Made by a program: the position numbers and the translations under genes. The notes under the pieces were generated by a model. The model saw nothing but the letters and a program-made list of their open reading frames with translations, searched no databases and was not told the DNA's origin. From Eulemur rufifrons (lineage: Eukaryota; Chordata; Mammalia; Primates; Lemuridae): DNA of 64,000 bases. Positions 24,413 through 35,704 of the stretch are shown piece after piece. Position 1 is the first letter of the stretch, and each line of letters begins with the position of its first letter. Location of the stretch: positions 27,800,738-27,864,737 of the forward strand of contig NC_090996.1 of the NCBI RefSeq assembly GCF_041146395.1, given 5' to 3'.

Positions 24413-24899
24413 CACGCGTCACCACCAGCAGCGAATGTGAGTGACGCTGCAGTGTTCTGCGTTCCCAACGCATCCCTCCCGCCACGCAGGGTCGCCTCTA
24501 GGTCCCGTGTCCACAGAGCCAACACTCTCCCCTGCTCTTCCACCCACCTGGCGCAGGTGCTGTACCAGTGAGGGGCAAACCACGGCGTCCAGGGGAAACC
24601 GAGAGCAAGGGTGCCGCAGGGCCTCGGGGCACAAACCGAGCCTCCCTGAGGCTGCTGCTCGCGGTTCAACAAGGGCCCGCCGGCCACAAGTCTGGCAAGA
24701 ACACCGGGCTCCCAGGTGCGTGCAGGCTCTGAGAAAGATGTGAGTGTCAGCCCCGGCTCTGCCGCTCTGTCTGGGAAAGAGACTCGCTCTCTTGAAGACG
24801 CACCAGCTCGTCTCTAAAACGGGCCAGCGACGTGACGCCTCAGTCACAGAACTGCCGAGTGCCAAGAGCATGAAGAGCCGGCCTGGGGCCTGACACGAG
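24413..24899. promoter_or_regulatory. CpG-rich stretch, CpG-island-like by hand count
   Basis: I counted about 35 CpGs in about 487 bp (23 of them before 24721), while most of the window is CpG-poor. G+C is roughly 60% by eye, so observed/expected CpG is probably near 0.75-0.8. The right part overlaps a MIR-like copy. I see no TATA-like box or exon attached to it. Confidence 0.5.
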
Positions 24900-24920
24900 A
24901 TGGGTCCTCCGCAGGCGGCA
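24725..24920 (+). mobile_element. MIR SINE, unusually CpG-rich
   Basis: agccccggctctgccgctctg, tctctaaaacgggccagcg, gagtgccaagagcatgaagagcc resemble forward MIR, with more CpG than most copies here. Confidence 0.5.
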
Positions 24921-25014
24921 CCGGGATGTCCACTGCACCGGGATGTCCAAGGCCACAGCCACCACCCCCACCTGAACCAAGAGCAGTCCTCCCAGGGCAG
25001 CTGGAGATGGCAGG

Positions 25015-25185
25015 TGCTGATACGTGTCAGCGCTGAGTCCTGAGCTGATACTTTATGTGCCTGGTCTCATTTCGGGTCCCCAATACAGGGAGAGAGAGGG
25101 ATCATTGCCACCACCGTTTTACAGATGACGAGACTGCGGCTTAGAGAGGCTAAGGGACATATCCAAGGTCACCCAGTTAATAACG
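25015..25185 (-). mobile_element. MIR SINE
   Basis: tgagctgatactttatgtgcctgg, ccgttttacagatgacgagactgcggcttagagaggc and catatccaaggtcacccag. Confidence 0.9.
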
Positions 25186-25189
25186 TTCA

Positions 25190-25300
25190 TTCGATTCATT
25201 TTACATCCAATCCACGTTGATTGTCTACTATATGCAGGCCGCTAGGCATACAATGGCGCATGATACTCACTCGGTCCCTGCCTTCGTAGATGATGTCAGG
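25190..25300 (-). mobile_element. L2 LINE 3' end
   Basis: cattcgattcattttacatccaatc, tgcaggccgctaggcatacaatgg and cactcggtccctgccttc match a reversed L2 tail abutting the MIR. Confidence 0.65.
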
Positions 25301-25834
25301 TGTGAGCACGGCAGGTAGCAGGACATGGAAATTTAAACCATATGACTTGTTCTTTGTGGCTTTAAAAGCAGCATGTTGCCATCCTTAGGGGCCGGGAGGT
25401 TGGTCTGTGGGTCTGAAGACAGAACCCAGGAAAGGCACCAGGCTCTCACGCGACCCAGCTGCATTTCCAGATGAGTCACTGAGCCTCATGTGAAAGGTTG
25501 GGTCGCTGTGGCCGCGTGTGGCCCCCAGGGAGCAGCAACCAGCAGCAGAGGCCCCACCCATATACAAACGGCCTGAAAATGGGGCCCTGGGCGCAGCTGC
25601 CCCCAGAGCTTTGGCCCAGAACTCAGCGCTCTGCACCCTTCTCTGGAGGAGGTCTGGGTCCCTGCAGAATACTAAGGTGGAAACAGAAAACTTCTGGGGG
25701 AAAAAATCAACTGTGATTGGATTTCTTCCAACCTGGGCAGGTAGGAAGCAAGCTAGGCAAGAGCATAGGCCAAATTTCGTTTGATAGAAGAATCATCAAA
25801 CCAGGAGGTTTCAACCCTCAGTGACATGGGGGGC

Positions 25835-26590
25835 TTCTGCCCTAGCCACCACTCCGTGGTCTATTTTCAACCCAACAGCCAGAATGAGGCTTTTAAACCT
25901 TGTCCCTGTTCAAAACCCTCCGATGATTTCCTCTTTCCGCCACCTTCCGAGCTCACTGAGCACCAACCTTGCCCACATCGCTCCGTGTAGACAAGGCTGT
26001 GGGCCAGAGCCAGGAGGGAAAAGGAGAAGAAAAACCAGGGGAAGGAGAGAAAGGGTGGCAGGGAAGGAAACGCGTCTGCTCTAACAAAGCCCACGGCGGG
26101 CAGGACCCTGAGATGCGCAATGGGGGGCACAGCAAGGACCTGGGGGCACAGCAAGGAGAGTAACCCAAGGTGGGAGGGAGGCCCCCGAAGTAACAGACCA
26201 CAGGCCCCGATTTTTGAATGTGACACTAGCTTAGCTTCGAGTGAGCCCAGTCCCTGGGGAATCCGCCCCAAGTTCTCACAGCCCCACTGGCTACTCCAGT
26301 CCCTCCAACCTGCCAAGCTCGCGCCTGCCTCTGACTCCGAGACCTCTGCACTCCAAGCATCACCTCCTCAGAGGAGCCCTCTACCCTACCAGCGGTCCCC
26401 AGATCACATCACACCGGGATTTCTTCGGGGCACTTCGCGCTATCTGAATCAGCCTGGCTGTACGGCTGTGCATTTGCTGACTGTCCCCCCTAGAATGTAC
26501 CTGCCATGCGAGCAGAGGCTGGTGCCTAGTTCACCGCTGCCCCCAGCACCTGGCCCAGAGGAAGGGCTCCGAAAACTCCCATTGATCTCT
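25835..26590 (+). mobile_element. L2 LINE, interrupted by about 250 bp
   Basis: 25850-25990 carries cagccagaatgaggcttttaaac and ccctgttcaaaaccctccgatgatttcc. 26250-26590 carries cctcagaggagccctctacc and cagcacctggcccagaggaaggg. Both are forward L2 in the correct order. The purine-rich sequence between them (about 25995-26240, gggaaaaggagaagaaaaacc) is not L2-like. Confidence 0.7.
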
Positions 26591-26605
26591 TTAACGCGGA
26601 CGCTT

Positions 26606-26686
26606 CTCTAGAGCAGGGCCTGGCAAACGATCCACCATGGGCCAAATTCAGCCCCCATCTGTTTCTGTAGTAAGTTTTCCTGGAAC
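26606..26686 (+). mobile_element. hAT-like element, copy 2, left half
   Basis: gggcctggcaaacgatccaccatgggccaaattcagcccccatctgtttctgtagtaagttttcctgg is the left part of the same family as 19097-19292. It stops abruptly at the LTR at 26687 and resumes at 27016. Confidence 0.85.
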
Positions 26687-27010
26687 CGTATTAGTCTGCT
26701 CAGGCTGCTGTTATAAAACACCATAGACTGGGTGGCTTGAACAATAGAAACCCATTTCTCACCATTCCGGAGGCTGAAAGTCCAAGATCGAGGTGCCGCG
26801 GGGTTGGTTTCCCCTGAGGCCTCTCTACATGGCTTGCACACTGCCACCTTTTTTCCTATGTCCTCACATGGCCTTTTCTCTGTGTGCACGCAGGCCCCAC
26901 CCTAATGACTTTTAACCTTAATTGCCTCCTTAAAGGCCCTACAGCGGGGGTTAGGGCCTCAACACAAGAATGATTGTGGGGGGGGAGGTGGGAAACAATG
27001 TAGTCCATGA
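26687..27010 (-). mobile_element. MaLR-type (MLT1/MST) LTR nested in a hAT-like element
   Basis: gtattagtctgctcaggctgc, aacaccatagactgggtggcttgaac, ctggaggctgaaagtccaag-like sequence (ggaggctgaaagtccaag), cctcacatggccttttctctgtg and ccaccctaatgactttt read as a reversed MaLR LTR. A five-base near-duplication, gaacc at the left and gaaca at the right, brackets it, as expected of LTR integration. The span is shorter than the usual LTR because of an internal deletion near 26890. Confidence 0.88.
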
Positions 27011-27015
27011 CAGAA

Positions 27016-27140
27016 CACAGCCACGCTCACTGGTTTACATACGTCATTCATTTACATATCGTCTCTGGCTGCTTTGGAGCTATGACATCGGAGTCATGCT
27101 CTCTGGCCCTTTAGAGAAGGAGGTTGCTAACCCCTGGGCT
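27016..27140 (+). mobile_element. hAT-like element, copy 2, right half
   Basis: acagccacgctcactggtttacatacg, tcgtctctggctgctttggagc and ctctggccctttagagaaggaggttgctaacccctg resume the element at the exact point where the left half stops. Confidence 0.85.
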
Positions 27141-27719
27141 AGAGCAAGGCTCCTACTATGTTTAACAGATCACAGCCACCTTCCCCTTCCCCATAACTCT
27201 CGATCGGGAGACCCCACTGATTCCCAGTGCAATGCGCCCAGACACTTTCATTTTACTTCACACTCACCAGTTGTTGTCTCACCCCCCAAGCCAGCCAGCA
27301 AGGCCCCCCACCCCCGCCAAGATTTCAGAGTATGAAACCAGAGATTAAAAAGTACAAGCCCGTGAAGTCGTAATTAAGACATACCCAGGAAATGAGGGAC
27401 CAGAATTGCCTATCAAATGCCAGCCCCAGAGCAATTTAGCAGGACACGTGGTTTGCTAACACTGTCCATTAATAATTCAGAAACCACCCAGGGATTATTC
27501 AGAAGACGGGAATTTGGTGACACAGGCCTCCCAGTAGGAGACAGAGTGACGCCACGTGTGTTACAGTTTATTCACCAAGATATATCAAGGGCAAAGACAA
27601 GAATGGCTTTTATTCCTCTTGTTTCTTTCTGTTCAACGATGTTTCAATTAGAATCAAAGCAGCTCAGTTTCAAACGCTCACAGAGAAGATGCTGAAGAAT
27701 CCACTTTAATTTTTTTAAA

Positions 27720-27945
27720 CAAAGACTTAGTGCTTCCGGCATACCAGATTCCATTCATACTGCTTCATATACATTTTAACATTTAATCTTCATAACAAAC
27801 CAAGGAGGGAGGCGCAATCATGACCCTCATTTTACAGATGAGGAAGCTGAGATGCAGAAAGGCTAAGGAGCTCAGCCGAGGTCACATGGACAGTAAGTCA
27901 CGGAGCTGTCTGGCTCAAGTCTACGCCCCAACCATCACTCTGTAT
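27720..27945 (-). mobile_element. MIR SINE
   Basis: ttaacatttaatcttcataac, ctcattttacagatgaggaagctgagatgcagaaaggc and ctggctcaagtctacgcccc: a good reversed MIR. Confidence 0.9.
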
Positions 27946-28194
27946 TTCTTCTCCTTCATGTGTAAACCATGTGGTATCACATCTGTGGTCCATTCATCCA
28001 CCAGATAGTTCCAGAATTAATATAGCAGTGAGATTTAAAAGAATGATTAACACGAAAAACAAAGAGTCCTAAGTCCTCCACGTAACAGCCAGACGGCTGC
28101 CTTTGAGCCACAGTCTCAACGGCTATAAAACAAGGACCATAAATACCCTCTATGTTATAGGAAACCACTGTTGTGGGAGTCAATTGAAGTGGCT

Positions 28195-28420
28195 AATTTA
28201 TTGAGCACCTACTACATATGGACTCATGGCCTCAACCAATACCAATGGGGCAATCAGTACTCTACTCCAGGCACTGGGTAAGGTACAGAGGATACAACAG
28301 TGAGCAAAACTGAGACCACCCCTGCCCTTACGGGGCTTTGAGGCAAATGGTAAAACACACGTGAAATAAATGCTCACACTAATAACCACAGAATTAAGAC
28401 CTGGGATAATGTTGCAGGAA
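28195..28420 (-). mobile_element. L2 LINE 3' end
   Basis: ttattgagcacctactacatatgg, ccaggcactgggtaaggtacagaggatacaacagtgagc and gcccttacggggctttgagg. About 45 bp of foreign sequence separates the first two segments. Confidence 0.8.
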
Positions 28421-28803
28421 ATTCAATAGGAAGCCAGGAGAGGGATGACAGAAACTGCCCTCGTTTATACTGGCAGGTCATGGAAAGGCCCTTCTCATCT
28501 GGCAGAAATTTGCCAGGTCATGGTGGCAGGGGGCTTTCGCAGAAGAAAGAAGGGCATGTACAAAGGTCCTGGGGTCAGCCTGTGGTTGGTCACCACCCTT
28601 ACAGCAACATAGGAGACAGGTAGAATTATGTTTTCTTCATAGGGCCATCAACCAAGCTTCTAAGAGGTTAAGAAACCTTCCCATAGGGTCCCAAAGCTCC
28701 TATGTGAAAACGCCAGGATCTGAAAAGCCAGATCATCCTGACTCAGAAGGCCAACCCATCTCCAGCAAGCCACACGTCCTTCTGTGAAAGGGCTTTTAAT
28801 TAA

Positions 28804-28813
28804 GAAAAAAGAA

Positions 28814-28845
<32 letters not shown>

Positions 28846-28849
28846 GAAA
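28804..28849. repeat. (GAAA)n microsatellite
   Basis: About nine GAAA units with A-rich flanks, directly left of the Alu right arm at 28852. Confidence 0.95.
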
Positions 28850-28851
28850 AT

Positions 28852-28973
28852 GAGGCATGGTGGCACATGCCTATTACTCTCAGCTGCTCAGGAGGCCGAG
28901 GTGGGAGGATCACTTGAGCCCAGGAGTTTGAGGCTGCAGTGAGCTATCATCCTGCCACTGCACTCCAGCCTGG
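28852..28973 (+). mobile_element. Alu: Alu right-arm fragment
   Basis: Reads gaggcatggtggcacatgcc through cactccagcctgg, that is, one arm of an Alu without a head or tail. A (GAAA)n tract abuts its left end, as though the A-rich linker of a lost left arm had expanded. Confidence 0.88.
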
Positions 28974-28979
28974 ATGAAC

Positions 28980-29255
28980 CTGACTTTGGGGTCATTTCCC
29001 AGTTCCCCTTGCCGCTCAGAGTAGCCACATGACTAAGCTCTGTCCCAAACAATGTGAGAATTAGCAATGTTGGCAACTTTTGGGTCACACATCCTTCCCA
29101 CGGGCCAGCAGAGCAACAAAATAGAAGGAACCTGGGTCCCCTAGGTGACCTCATGAAGAGCTGCCTACCTGTCTGACAGCTACCACCTCAGACTTTTATG
29201 CAAAGACAGAAATAACTCTGTTTTGTGTAACCCAATCATAAGCTGCCGATGTTGA
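28980..29255 (+). mobile_element. LTR-like interspersed repeat, family unassigned
   Basis: aatagaaggaacctgggtccc, tgacctcatgaagagctgcc, tttatgcaaagacagaaataactctgtt resembles the family at 7430-7690, without the cactgagatt signature. Confidence 0.4.
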
Positions 29256-29284
29256 GTTGAACCAACAACCTCGTTAAAACAAGC

Positions 29285-29700
29285 CCCAACTATGCAGCTG
29301 ACACCCTGCTCTAGGTGCCAGAGACACAGCAGTGACAGCCAAGGGTCCTGCCTCCATGGAGCTCACACTCCAGCGGGAGACAGACAACACGGGAGGAAAC
29401 AAGTCATTTAGACTGTGCTGTTCTGAAGGAATCAAGCACGGTGGCGGGTTAAAGGTGAATCTACATGACCGAACACCCTCTCCAGGAAGTGAGAGCTCAG
29501 ACCTCAGGGCTGAGGAGCCCCTGGCCTTGAGAAGAGCATTCCAGGCCCAGGAAACTGCAGGCACAACCACCCCGAGGTCTCCTGGAAGACACGAAAGGGG
29601 GGCAGCGTGGTGCTGTCCGACACGCAGCGGGGAGAAGGAGACCAGGGAGAAAACCGAGGAAGGCCCCAAACACGGCCTGGGAGGTCCAGGCTACTCTGAC
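29285..29700 (-). mobile_element. L2 LINE fragment
   Basis: ctgctctaggtgccagagacacagcagtgacagcc, tgcctccatggagctcacactccagcgggagacagac, then gaagagcattccaggcccagg. This is reversed L2 running from the 3' end inward. The open frames of 188-198 codons on both strands here are chance. Confidence 0.75.
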
Positions 29701-30254
29701 AGAACACCTGGGCAGGGTCCCCAAATGATGTCCAGGGGTGGGAGCGTATGTTTTGAGCAGGGGGCTCTCCTTGGATCCAGTCCCCTTTGTAATGGCACCT
29801 TCCAAGAGGGGAATGCATTGGAAGGTTGGAAAGAGAAGTTTCCTTGTCCAGGAGGATTTCAGAAAAACAGGAAATTGACCCCTCCAAGTCCCCAGTAGGA
29901 TTTCAAAAGAAGAGTGTGATTTTTTAGCAATGCAGCTCTGCCCTGTAGAGTTGATTATCAAGCACCAGCCGTCAATTACAACTTTCTTTTTAAAAGGAAC
30001 CTTATTCACTTTCTCTTTACTGCAATTTATAACTGGGTTATGGTCCTCCCAGGGCAGCTTCATCTCATTACGTACCTCCCTCCCTCCTTCCACAGCGGTT
30101 TTTAGGAAAGAACAAACTTCCCTTGTGGGGGATGCGATACTTGCTCACAATTATTTTTCCCTGAACTGATGGGTTTTGAGTAAGTGTCTCCTGCAATGGG
30201 GCAGTGCTCCTAAACACACCAGGATGCCCTGGGATGTTCCAGCCTCACCTTTAA

Positions 30255-30780
30255 AAAACAAACACAAACACAGCTTTACTGAGGTGTAACTGACATACAA
30301 ACCATACATATTTGAAGTGTACAATTTGATATGTTTTGGCCTAAGTTTACACTCGTGAAACCACCACCACAATCAAGACAGTGAAACTATCCATCCTGCA
30401 GTCTCCTCGGACCCCTCGGCAGCTCCTCCCTGCCACACCCCGTCCCCAGGCAACCAGTGATCCGCTTTCTGTCTCTGTAGATTTGTTCGCATTTTCTAGA
30501 AGTTTCTATAAATGGGAATATCCATCATGTATTCTTTTTTGGTCTGATTTCTTTCACTCAGCATCATTACTCTGAGAGTCCTCCCTGCTGTGACGTGTAC
30601 TGACGCTTCCTGGACATACCACAATCTTTGAAATCTATTCGCTGCCAATGGCCATGTGTGCTTTTCCAGTTTGGGGCTGATACAAACAAAGCTGCTATAA
30701 ACATTTGTGCGCAACTCTTTGTGTGAACATGTATTTCCTTTTCTCGTGGATAAAAGCCTAGGAGTCGAACGACAACCTTG
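30255..30780 (-). mobile_element. L1 LINE 3' UTR, antisense
   Basis: agctttactgaggtgtaactgacatac, accaccaccacaatcaagacag, cattttctagaagtttctataaatgg, tgatttctttcactcagcat and gctgctataaacatttgtgc are classic reversed 3' UTR segments of older L1 (L1M-type). Confidence 0.93.
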
Positions 30781-30940
30781 TCTTTGACAGTGGAGTATTC
30801 TTCCCTTGGGTGCATCTCTTTTTCAGGATCAAATATTGGGATTAGCGTTTAGATGAGTCTCTCCTAGTGCAGTGTGTGTATGAGCTCTGGGATGAGAGAA
30901 CTGTAGGTGCCTGCAGAGGTAAACACTGCATGTCAATTAC

Positions 30941-30985
30941 AGAGTGTGTGCGTGTGTGTCTGTGCGCGCATGTGTGTCCGTCCTG
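30941..30985. repeat. (TG)n-like low-complexity tract
   Basis: Alternating purine-pyrimidine TG/CG sequence (gtgtgtgcgtgtgtgtctgtgcgcgcatgtgtgtc) with Z-DNA-type alternation. Confidence 0.85.
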
Positions 30986-30989
30986 CTGA

Positions 30990-33460
30990 TCCTGCTTCTC
31001 TGACGGGGCCCTGACTGTCACACACACAGTTAGCTCAAGAAATAAAAAGACAAAAATACAAACTCGCGCTGAGCTGGGACTCCAGCGGCACAGGTGAGGG
31101 GGAGGCGCACAGACTTCGAGTCAAGGGGATGGTCAAAGGCACTACGTGACACCTGGCTGGAGCCTTCAGCTCCACTGCCCTGCGGGAAACTGCCAAGTGC
31201 TCCACACCCCTGAACACCCACGGCCACATCGTAACTGGCGCAAGCGATTTAAAGGTGTTGAGCGTTCACTTGAATTAAAAGGTGAGTCAGCCCCAGCCCC
31301 ACCTCCGCCCCCAGCGCGGGCGCTATAAAATGAGGACAATGGAACCCACCCTGTCTGGGAACCGCTGCGAGTATTCGTTCCTTCACCACGTGCCTAGGAC
31401 AGTGCCAGGCAGCGCAGGGGGCTCTGGGATGCCAGGGCCAACAAGCTAGTGTCCGCCCTCGTGGAGAAACCAGCCGGGACACAAAGGTCTACACTGGGTG
31501 CCACCAAGAAAAATTGGGCAAGGAACAGCCAAGAGCATGACATGATGGGAGAGGGCAGGTTACTCTGGAGGGGCGGACACCTGAGCAGAGACCACACACC
31601 ATCTTCAGCGCGGAGAGCCCTCGTGTCTGTGGGCTGTTACACTATCCGTGAGAATTCAGGGGGAGGCTAGATCTAGAATATCTGGTCACCATCCCCATTC
31701 GAGCACCTCGAGGGGCACAGCTCAGTGGCCAACACAGACCTCTGTCCACACCAAAGGTCTTTGGTGCCAAACACCACTCGAGCAGGCCCCGATTCTCGGT
31801 AGAAGCCCACCTTTTCCCTCCGCTCTCTTGGTGTAGACAGAAATCGCAGTAGGGCCACAGGACAGCACAGTAACTCCCAACGCCCTCGGCAGGTCATCTT
31901 AGAACGGCTGCTGTTGATGCCAGTGGCCCCACGAGGGACGACCTTCCTGTGGCCTCTGTCTCAAAGTCAGGGTTCCTTTTAAACAATCTCTGCCCTAACC
32001 CCCCAGAGGTCTGGGGATCGCGGCAACCCCAGCCAGTCTCGACCTGCGTTTCCCCAGCTCCTTCTCTCCTTTCCACACGCGATGGGCTTAATGGTCTTCT
32101 GGCGCATTCTGACAGCACAGACAGCTTACACGGTCACACCTGCAGTCGCCGGGCCGTGCTGGCATGCTTGCTGCTTTTGCTCATTAGATAAATAAATCCT
32201 TGTATGTTGTCAGGACTCTCCAGCTGAGAAATTGATAGAATCGTCTTTAATTTGTACCCATCTAGAAATACCATTTATGCATAACTAGCAGTAGAGAACA
32301 TTACACAGGTATTACAACAATCTGCGTTATACCTAAGAAGTCAAGGATTTTTTCTGTTTTGTTCACTGTTTATATCTGGCACCCAAAGCAGTGACCGTCA
32401 CATGGCAGGCACTCAGTAAGTGTTTGTAGAACACGTCAACGAACATAAAGCAGAGATGCGACAGTACCCACCTAGGGGGGGTGTTTAGAGGATTGACACA
32501 GAATCTGCAGAGGGCCCAGTGCAGCGCCCAGCACGTGGTAGCTATTAAAAGGCCCTCCCCCTGCGGAAGGTGCAGCAGGCAACCTGAAGCCTGGGTCAAA
32601 TCCAGAAATACCCTGCGCCCCACGGGGCAAATGTTCACAATACTGAACAATCAGAATGGCACACAGCAGAGGCTGCAGGTCCCAGAAGCCGCCCTGAGAG
32701 GCTGATTTGGTGGAACACCAGCTAGAGGGGACAGATGAGCAGGAGGCATCTCCCTGCCTCTGCCTGCCGGGTGTCCGCACCGCTAAACGAGGTGCCATCT
32801 CTGCTGTTGGTTTAAAACAATAATAATACTCAGAGCAGGGGTGGTGGATGGGCCTGAAGTCCAAAGGGTCAAGGTCACCGGGGAAAGTGAGGGTCAACAC
32901 AAGAGGTGTCAGGGTAGTGGCACCCTGCCGATCAGTGGGCATGTATTTTGCCATTTTAACAAGCCACACAGAAACGCCAGCACATACCAGCTAAGCCAGA
33001 ACACTGGCAGAAGGCAGCTGGGCACGGACCACCCTGCAATAGGCCTCAAAACGGATTCCCAGAGCCACTCCAGACTCTAACAGCTGCAAGAGCACTCAGG
33101 ACGCTGCATGGCCTCCACGTATCCCACCACTGGCAACTTCTCACCTCCTCCTGGTCCAGCTGTTCACCCATCAAGCGTCTACACCTACTCAGCTTCCTGA
33201 CTCTGTGCAGGACACAGTGAGAAAACCAGACCCAGACCAGCCTCCCGAGGCAGGGCCTTCCTGCACCCGTTCCCCACACAGCACTCACAAAGCCGTGTGT
33301 GAGACTTCCACACGCCTGGAGCTGCACCCCGCGATGTTCGTAACATCACCTCCTTTAACCATAGGAACCGCTTCCTTAATTTATACTAGAGGACACAGTC
33401 CCCTCTGTGCCCCTTAACAACATAACTCACCACCTATCCCACACCATCTGCCGGCTACCT
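30990..33460. other. Long stretch without a supported gene
   Basis: I see only weak repeat tails: a MIR-like phrase at 31325-31440 (ataaaatgaggacaatggaaccc, agtgccaggcagcgc), an L2-like phrase at 32365-32430 (gttcactgtttatatctggc) and a MIR-like phrase at 32480-32550. The 165-codon minus frame at 32472-32969 is taken as chance. Confidence 0.4.
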
Positions 33461-33464
33461 GACG

Positions 33465-33610
33465 TGTATATAACCATTCATCCTTGTGACAACACGCAGT
33501 CGCCATTGCCACCATCTCAGGGAGGAGAAAATGTAGATCTGGAATGGTTAAGGGTACCCAGAATTTGAACCCAAATCTTCCTATTAATATATCAAAGTCA
33601 CTACAGTCTA
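33465..33610 (-). mobile_element. MIR SINE fragment
   Basis: cattcatccttgtgacaacacg, gggaggagaaaatgtagatctgg and ccagaatttgaacccaaatcttcc in reversed MIR order. Confidence 0.6.
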
Positions 33611-33868
33611 CAGAGCTCTCCTCTGAAATCCACTCCTAGAATAGCCTGTTCGCAAACTATTTAAGGAGAAGGAAAGTGAGGTTCAGAGGAGGGGGGACCT
33701 AATGCAGGTAACTCCTCCCCCACTCCCAAGGCCAGCGCCGAGAACCCAGCTGGGTCCCTCCAGAGAGCAGGCTGTGCTGAGACGCCACTCTGCTCCCCGT
33801 GTGCCCTGCCTTTCACGAGGAGCTGTGTTCCTGCAATCCCTGTGATCTTCTCTGAAGACAAAACTTTG

Positions 33869-34016
33869 CTGTCATCCCAGCTACTCAGGAGGCTGAGGCA
33901 GGAGGGTCGCTTGAGCCCAGGAGTTCGAGGCTGCAGTGAGCTACGATTCCACCACTGCACTTCAGCCTGGGCCATGGAATGAGACCCTGTCTCTTGGTGA
34001 AAAAAAAAAAAAAAAA
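33869..34016 (+). mobile_element. Alu: 5'-truncated Alu insertion with target duplication
   Basis: Starts inside the second arm (tcatcccagctactcagg) and runs to gagaccctgtctcttggtg and an oligo-A tail. A 14-bp duplication, aagacaaaactttg, flanks it at 33855-33868 and 34017-34030. It therefore inserted already truncated, rather than losing its head later. Confidence 0.95.
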
Positions 34017-34030
34017 AAGACAAAACTTTG

Positions 34031-35300
34031 AAGAGCAGCTACTCTACCCACCTCCTCTCAAGACAAAGATTCTGCCCCAACAAGGGCTGGCACACCTGGT
34101 GAGGTCACAAAAGGACAGCTCGGCTCCCAGGGCTGTCCTTTGCTGTCAGATCCCTAATTACCTTTTCAAAGAATTTCCAAAGTGCTGAGGGAACAATATC
34201 GAACGCTATCCCAAAGGCCGTGCCACTGAAGTGGGAGCTTGCCGCAGCAGTCGGCTCACTTGGAGCAATCATCATTCACTCAAAAGGTGCCTTCAACGTC
34301 CATGGGAGGCAACGTAGCTGTAAAGGCAGCGAAACACGCATTCCGAGACACTTACACGCGCAGCCTTGGCCAGGACAGGACAAAGATTTCAAAGGCTCTG
34401 TAATATTCTCATTCTCCAGCCAAAGATTCTATTTCAACAAATTGCAAAATGAATTAAATGTCTGTTTTAAATTGGAACAGGTTGCAGCCTGCTGGTACTC
34501 CGCCTTGACATATGAAAAGGACAAATGATTTGATCAAATTCTAAGTGGAAACACAGTCTTTTCCTATTCAAAGCCCAGAGAACCATAACTGACAATCAGA
34601 ACCAGCAATGGCACCGTCAGAAGTTTTCAGTCTCGAGGGGTTCCAGTGTCAAGAGCAAGTCAGGCAACCGAGGCACTCAAATTGGGTGCAAAATTTAAGG
34701 GAAGGGCAAAAAAACGCAGCAACTGTGGTAATATTTTCATGCAATATTTTTAAAAATTAACGCTAAAAAGAACCTGTGATGAACAAAATGGCAAAATTTT
34801 AAATCAGGACAGGTTCAGCATTACTGATTTTTCCTTTGGCTTCAGGTTCTGCTAGGCTCAGCTCCAACATCCCGCTCCTTCTAAAGCTGGTGCAGTGTGC
34901 CCAGAAAAGCAAAGGGACCTGCCAGCACCACACAGTCACTGGAAACTAAACGTCTAAGGCCTGAGGCCCTCGCAGCGCTGTGCTCTTGGGCAGGAATTAC
35001 AGCACCAGCCCCAACCTGCTCCGGTCCCCACGGCCACACCGCAGCCGGGGGATCTGCACGACATACCCACCTAACCTGGTCACACCTCTGCCTAGACCTG
35101 CCAGGTGGCCCTCCCAGATCCACAGAGCGGAGCAAGCGGGCAGCTGGTGAGTGCATTCAGCAAGCAAACGTATTTTGTTTGACTCCCAGGGTGCTTTTTT
35201 AAAATTAAAATCAGTTGCCAACATTTTAAAGTTTAATTTTCAAATAGAAACCCAGAGGTGTGAGTTCTCTCAGCAAAGACACGTTCTGACACTGAGCCCA
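34031..35300. other. Repeat-poor stretch
   Basis: 34390-34850 is A/T-rich with no recognised repeat (caacaaattgcaaaatgaattaaatg, caaatgatttgatcaaattc). 34890-35000 may hold a diverged reversed MIR. Confidence 0.35.
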
Positions 35301-35334
35301 CTTTCCTGCTCCGGGGCGGCGGGTGGGGAAGGAC

Positions 35335-35480
35335 GTGCGCTCCGCTCAGCTTCAGCCCGGCACGTGCCAGGCACCCACCGGTCAAGACGTGGGGGGAGCT
35401 GTGAGCAAAAGCGGCCCAAAGGCCTGCGTGGAGTTCACATTCAGGTGGGGACAGACTGACCAGAGAAAGTGATACACAGA
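35335..35480 (-). mobile_element. L2 LINE 3' end
   Basis: ggcacgtgccaggcacccacc, ggcctgcgtggagttcacattcaggtggggacagactg match reversed L2. The adjoining left flank (35300-35345) is CpG-rich. Confidence 0.7.
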
Positions 35481-35529
35481 ATGAGGGGACGAGCCCACAT
35501 GCAGGCCTGGGGCGCCCCTTGTCACGCCC

Positions 35530-35700
35530 ATCTCTTGAGGAGTGTACTTAGCTCCTCCGTGCCTCAGCTTCCTCATCTATAAAATGGGAACTATAATCAA
35601 TACCTACCCTGATAGGGCGGCCATGAGGATTAAACAAGATAGGATACACAAAGTGCTCAGCAGAGTGTCTGGCACAGAAGTATTAAATGAATGCTGAAAC
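35530..35700 (+). mobile_element. MIR SINE 3' half
   Basis: tgcctcagcttcctcatctataaaatgggaactataatcaat, atgaggattaaacaagatagg and gtctggcacagaagtattaaatgaatg. Confidence 0.92.
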
Positions 35701-35704
35701 CAAC

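Noticed and set aside
29497..30093. 198-codon minus-strand frame, and a 188-codon frame on the other strand
   Set aside because: Both overlap reversed L2 sequence and each other. The L2 coding strand is not in this frame.
32472..32969. 165-codon minus frame
   Set aside because: No recognisable domain, overlapping frames on plus, and MIR-like sequence at the left end.
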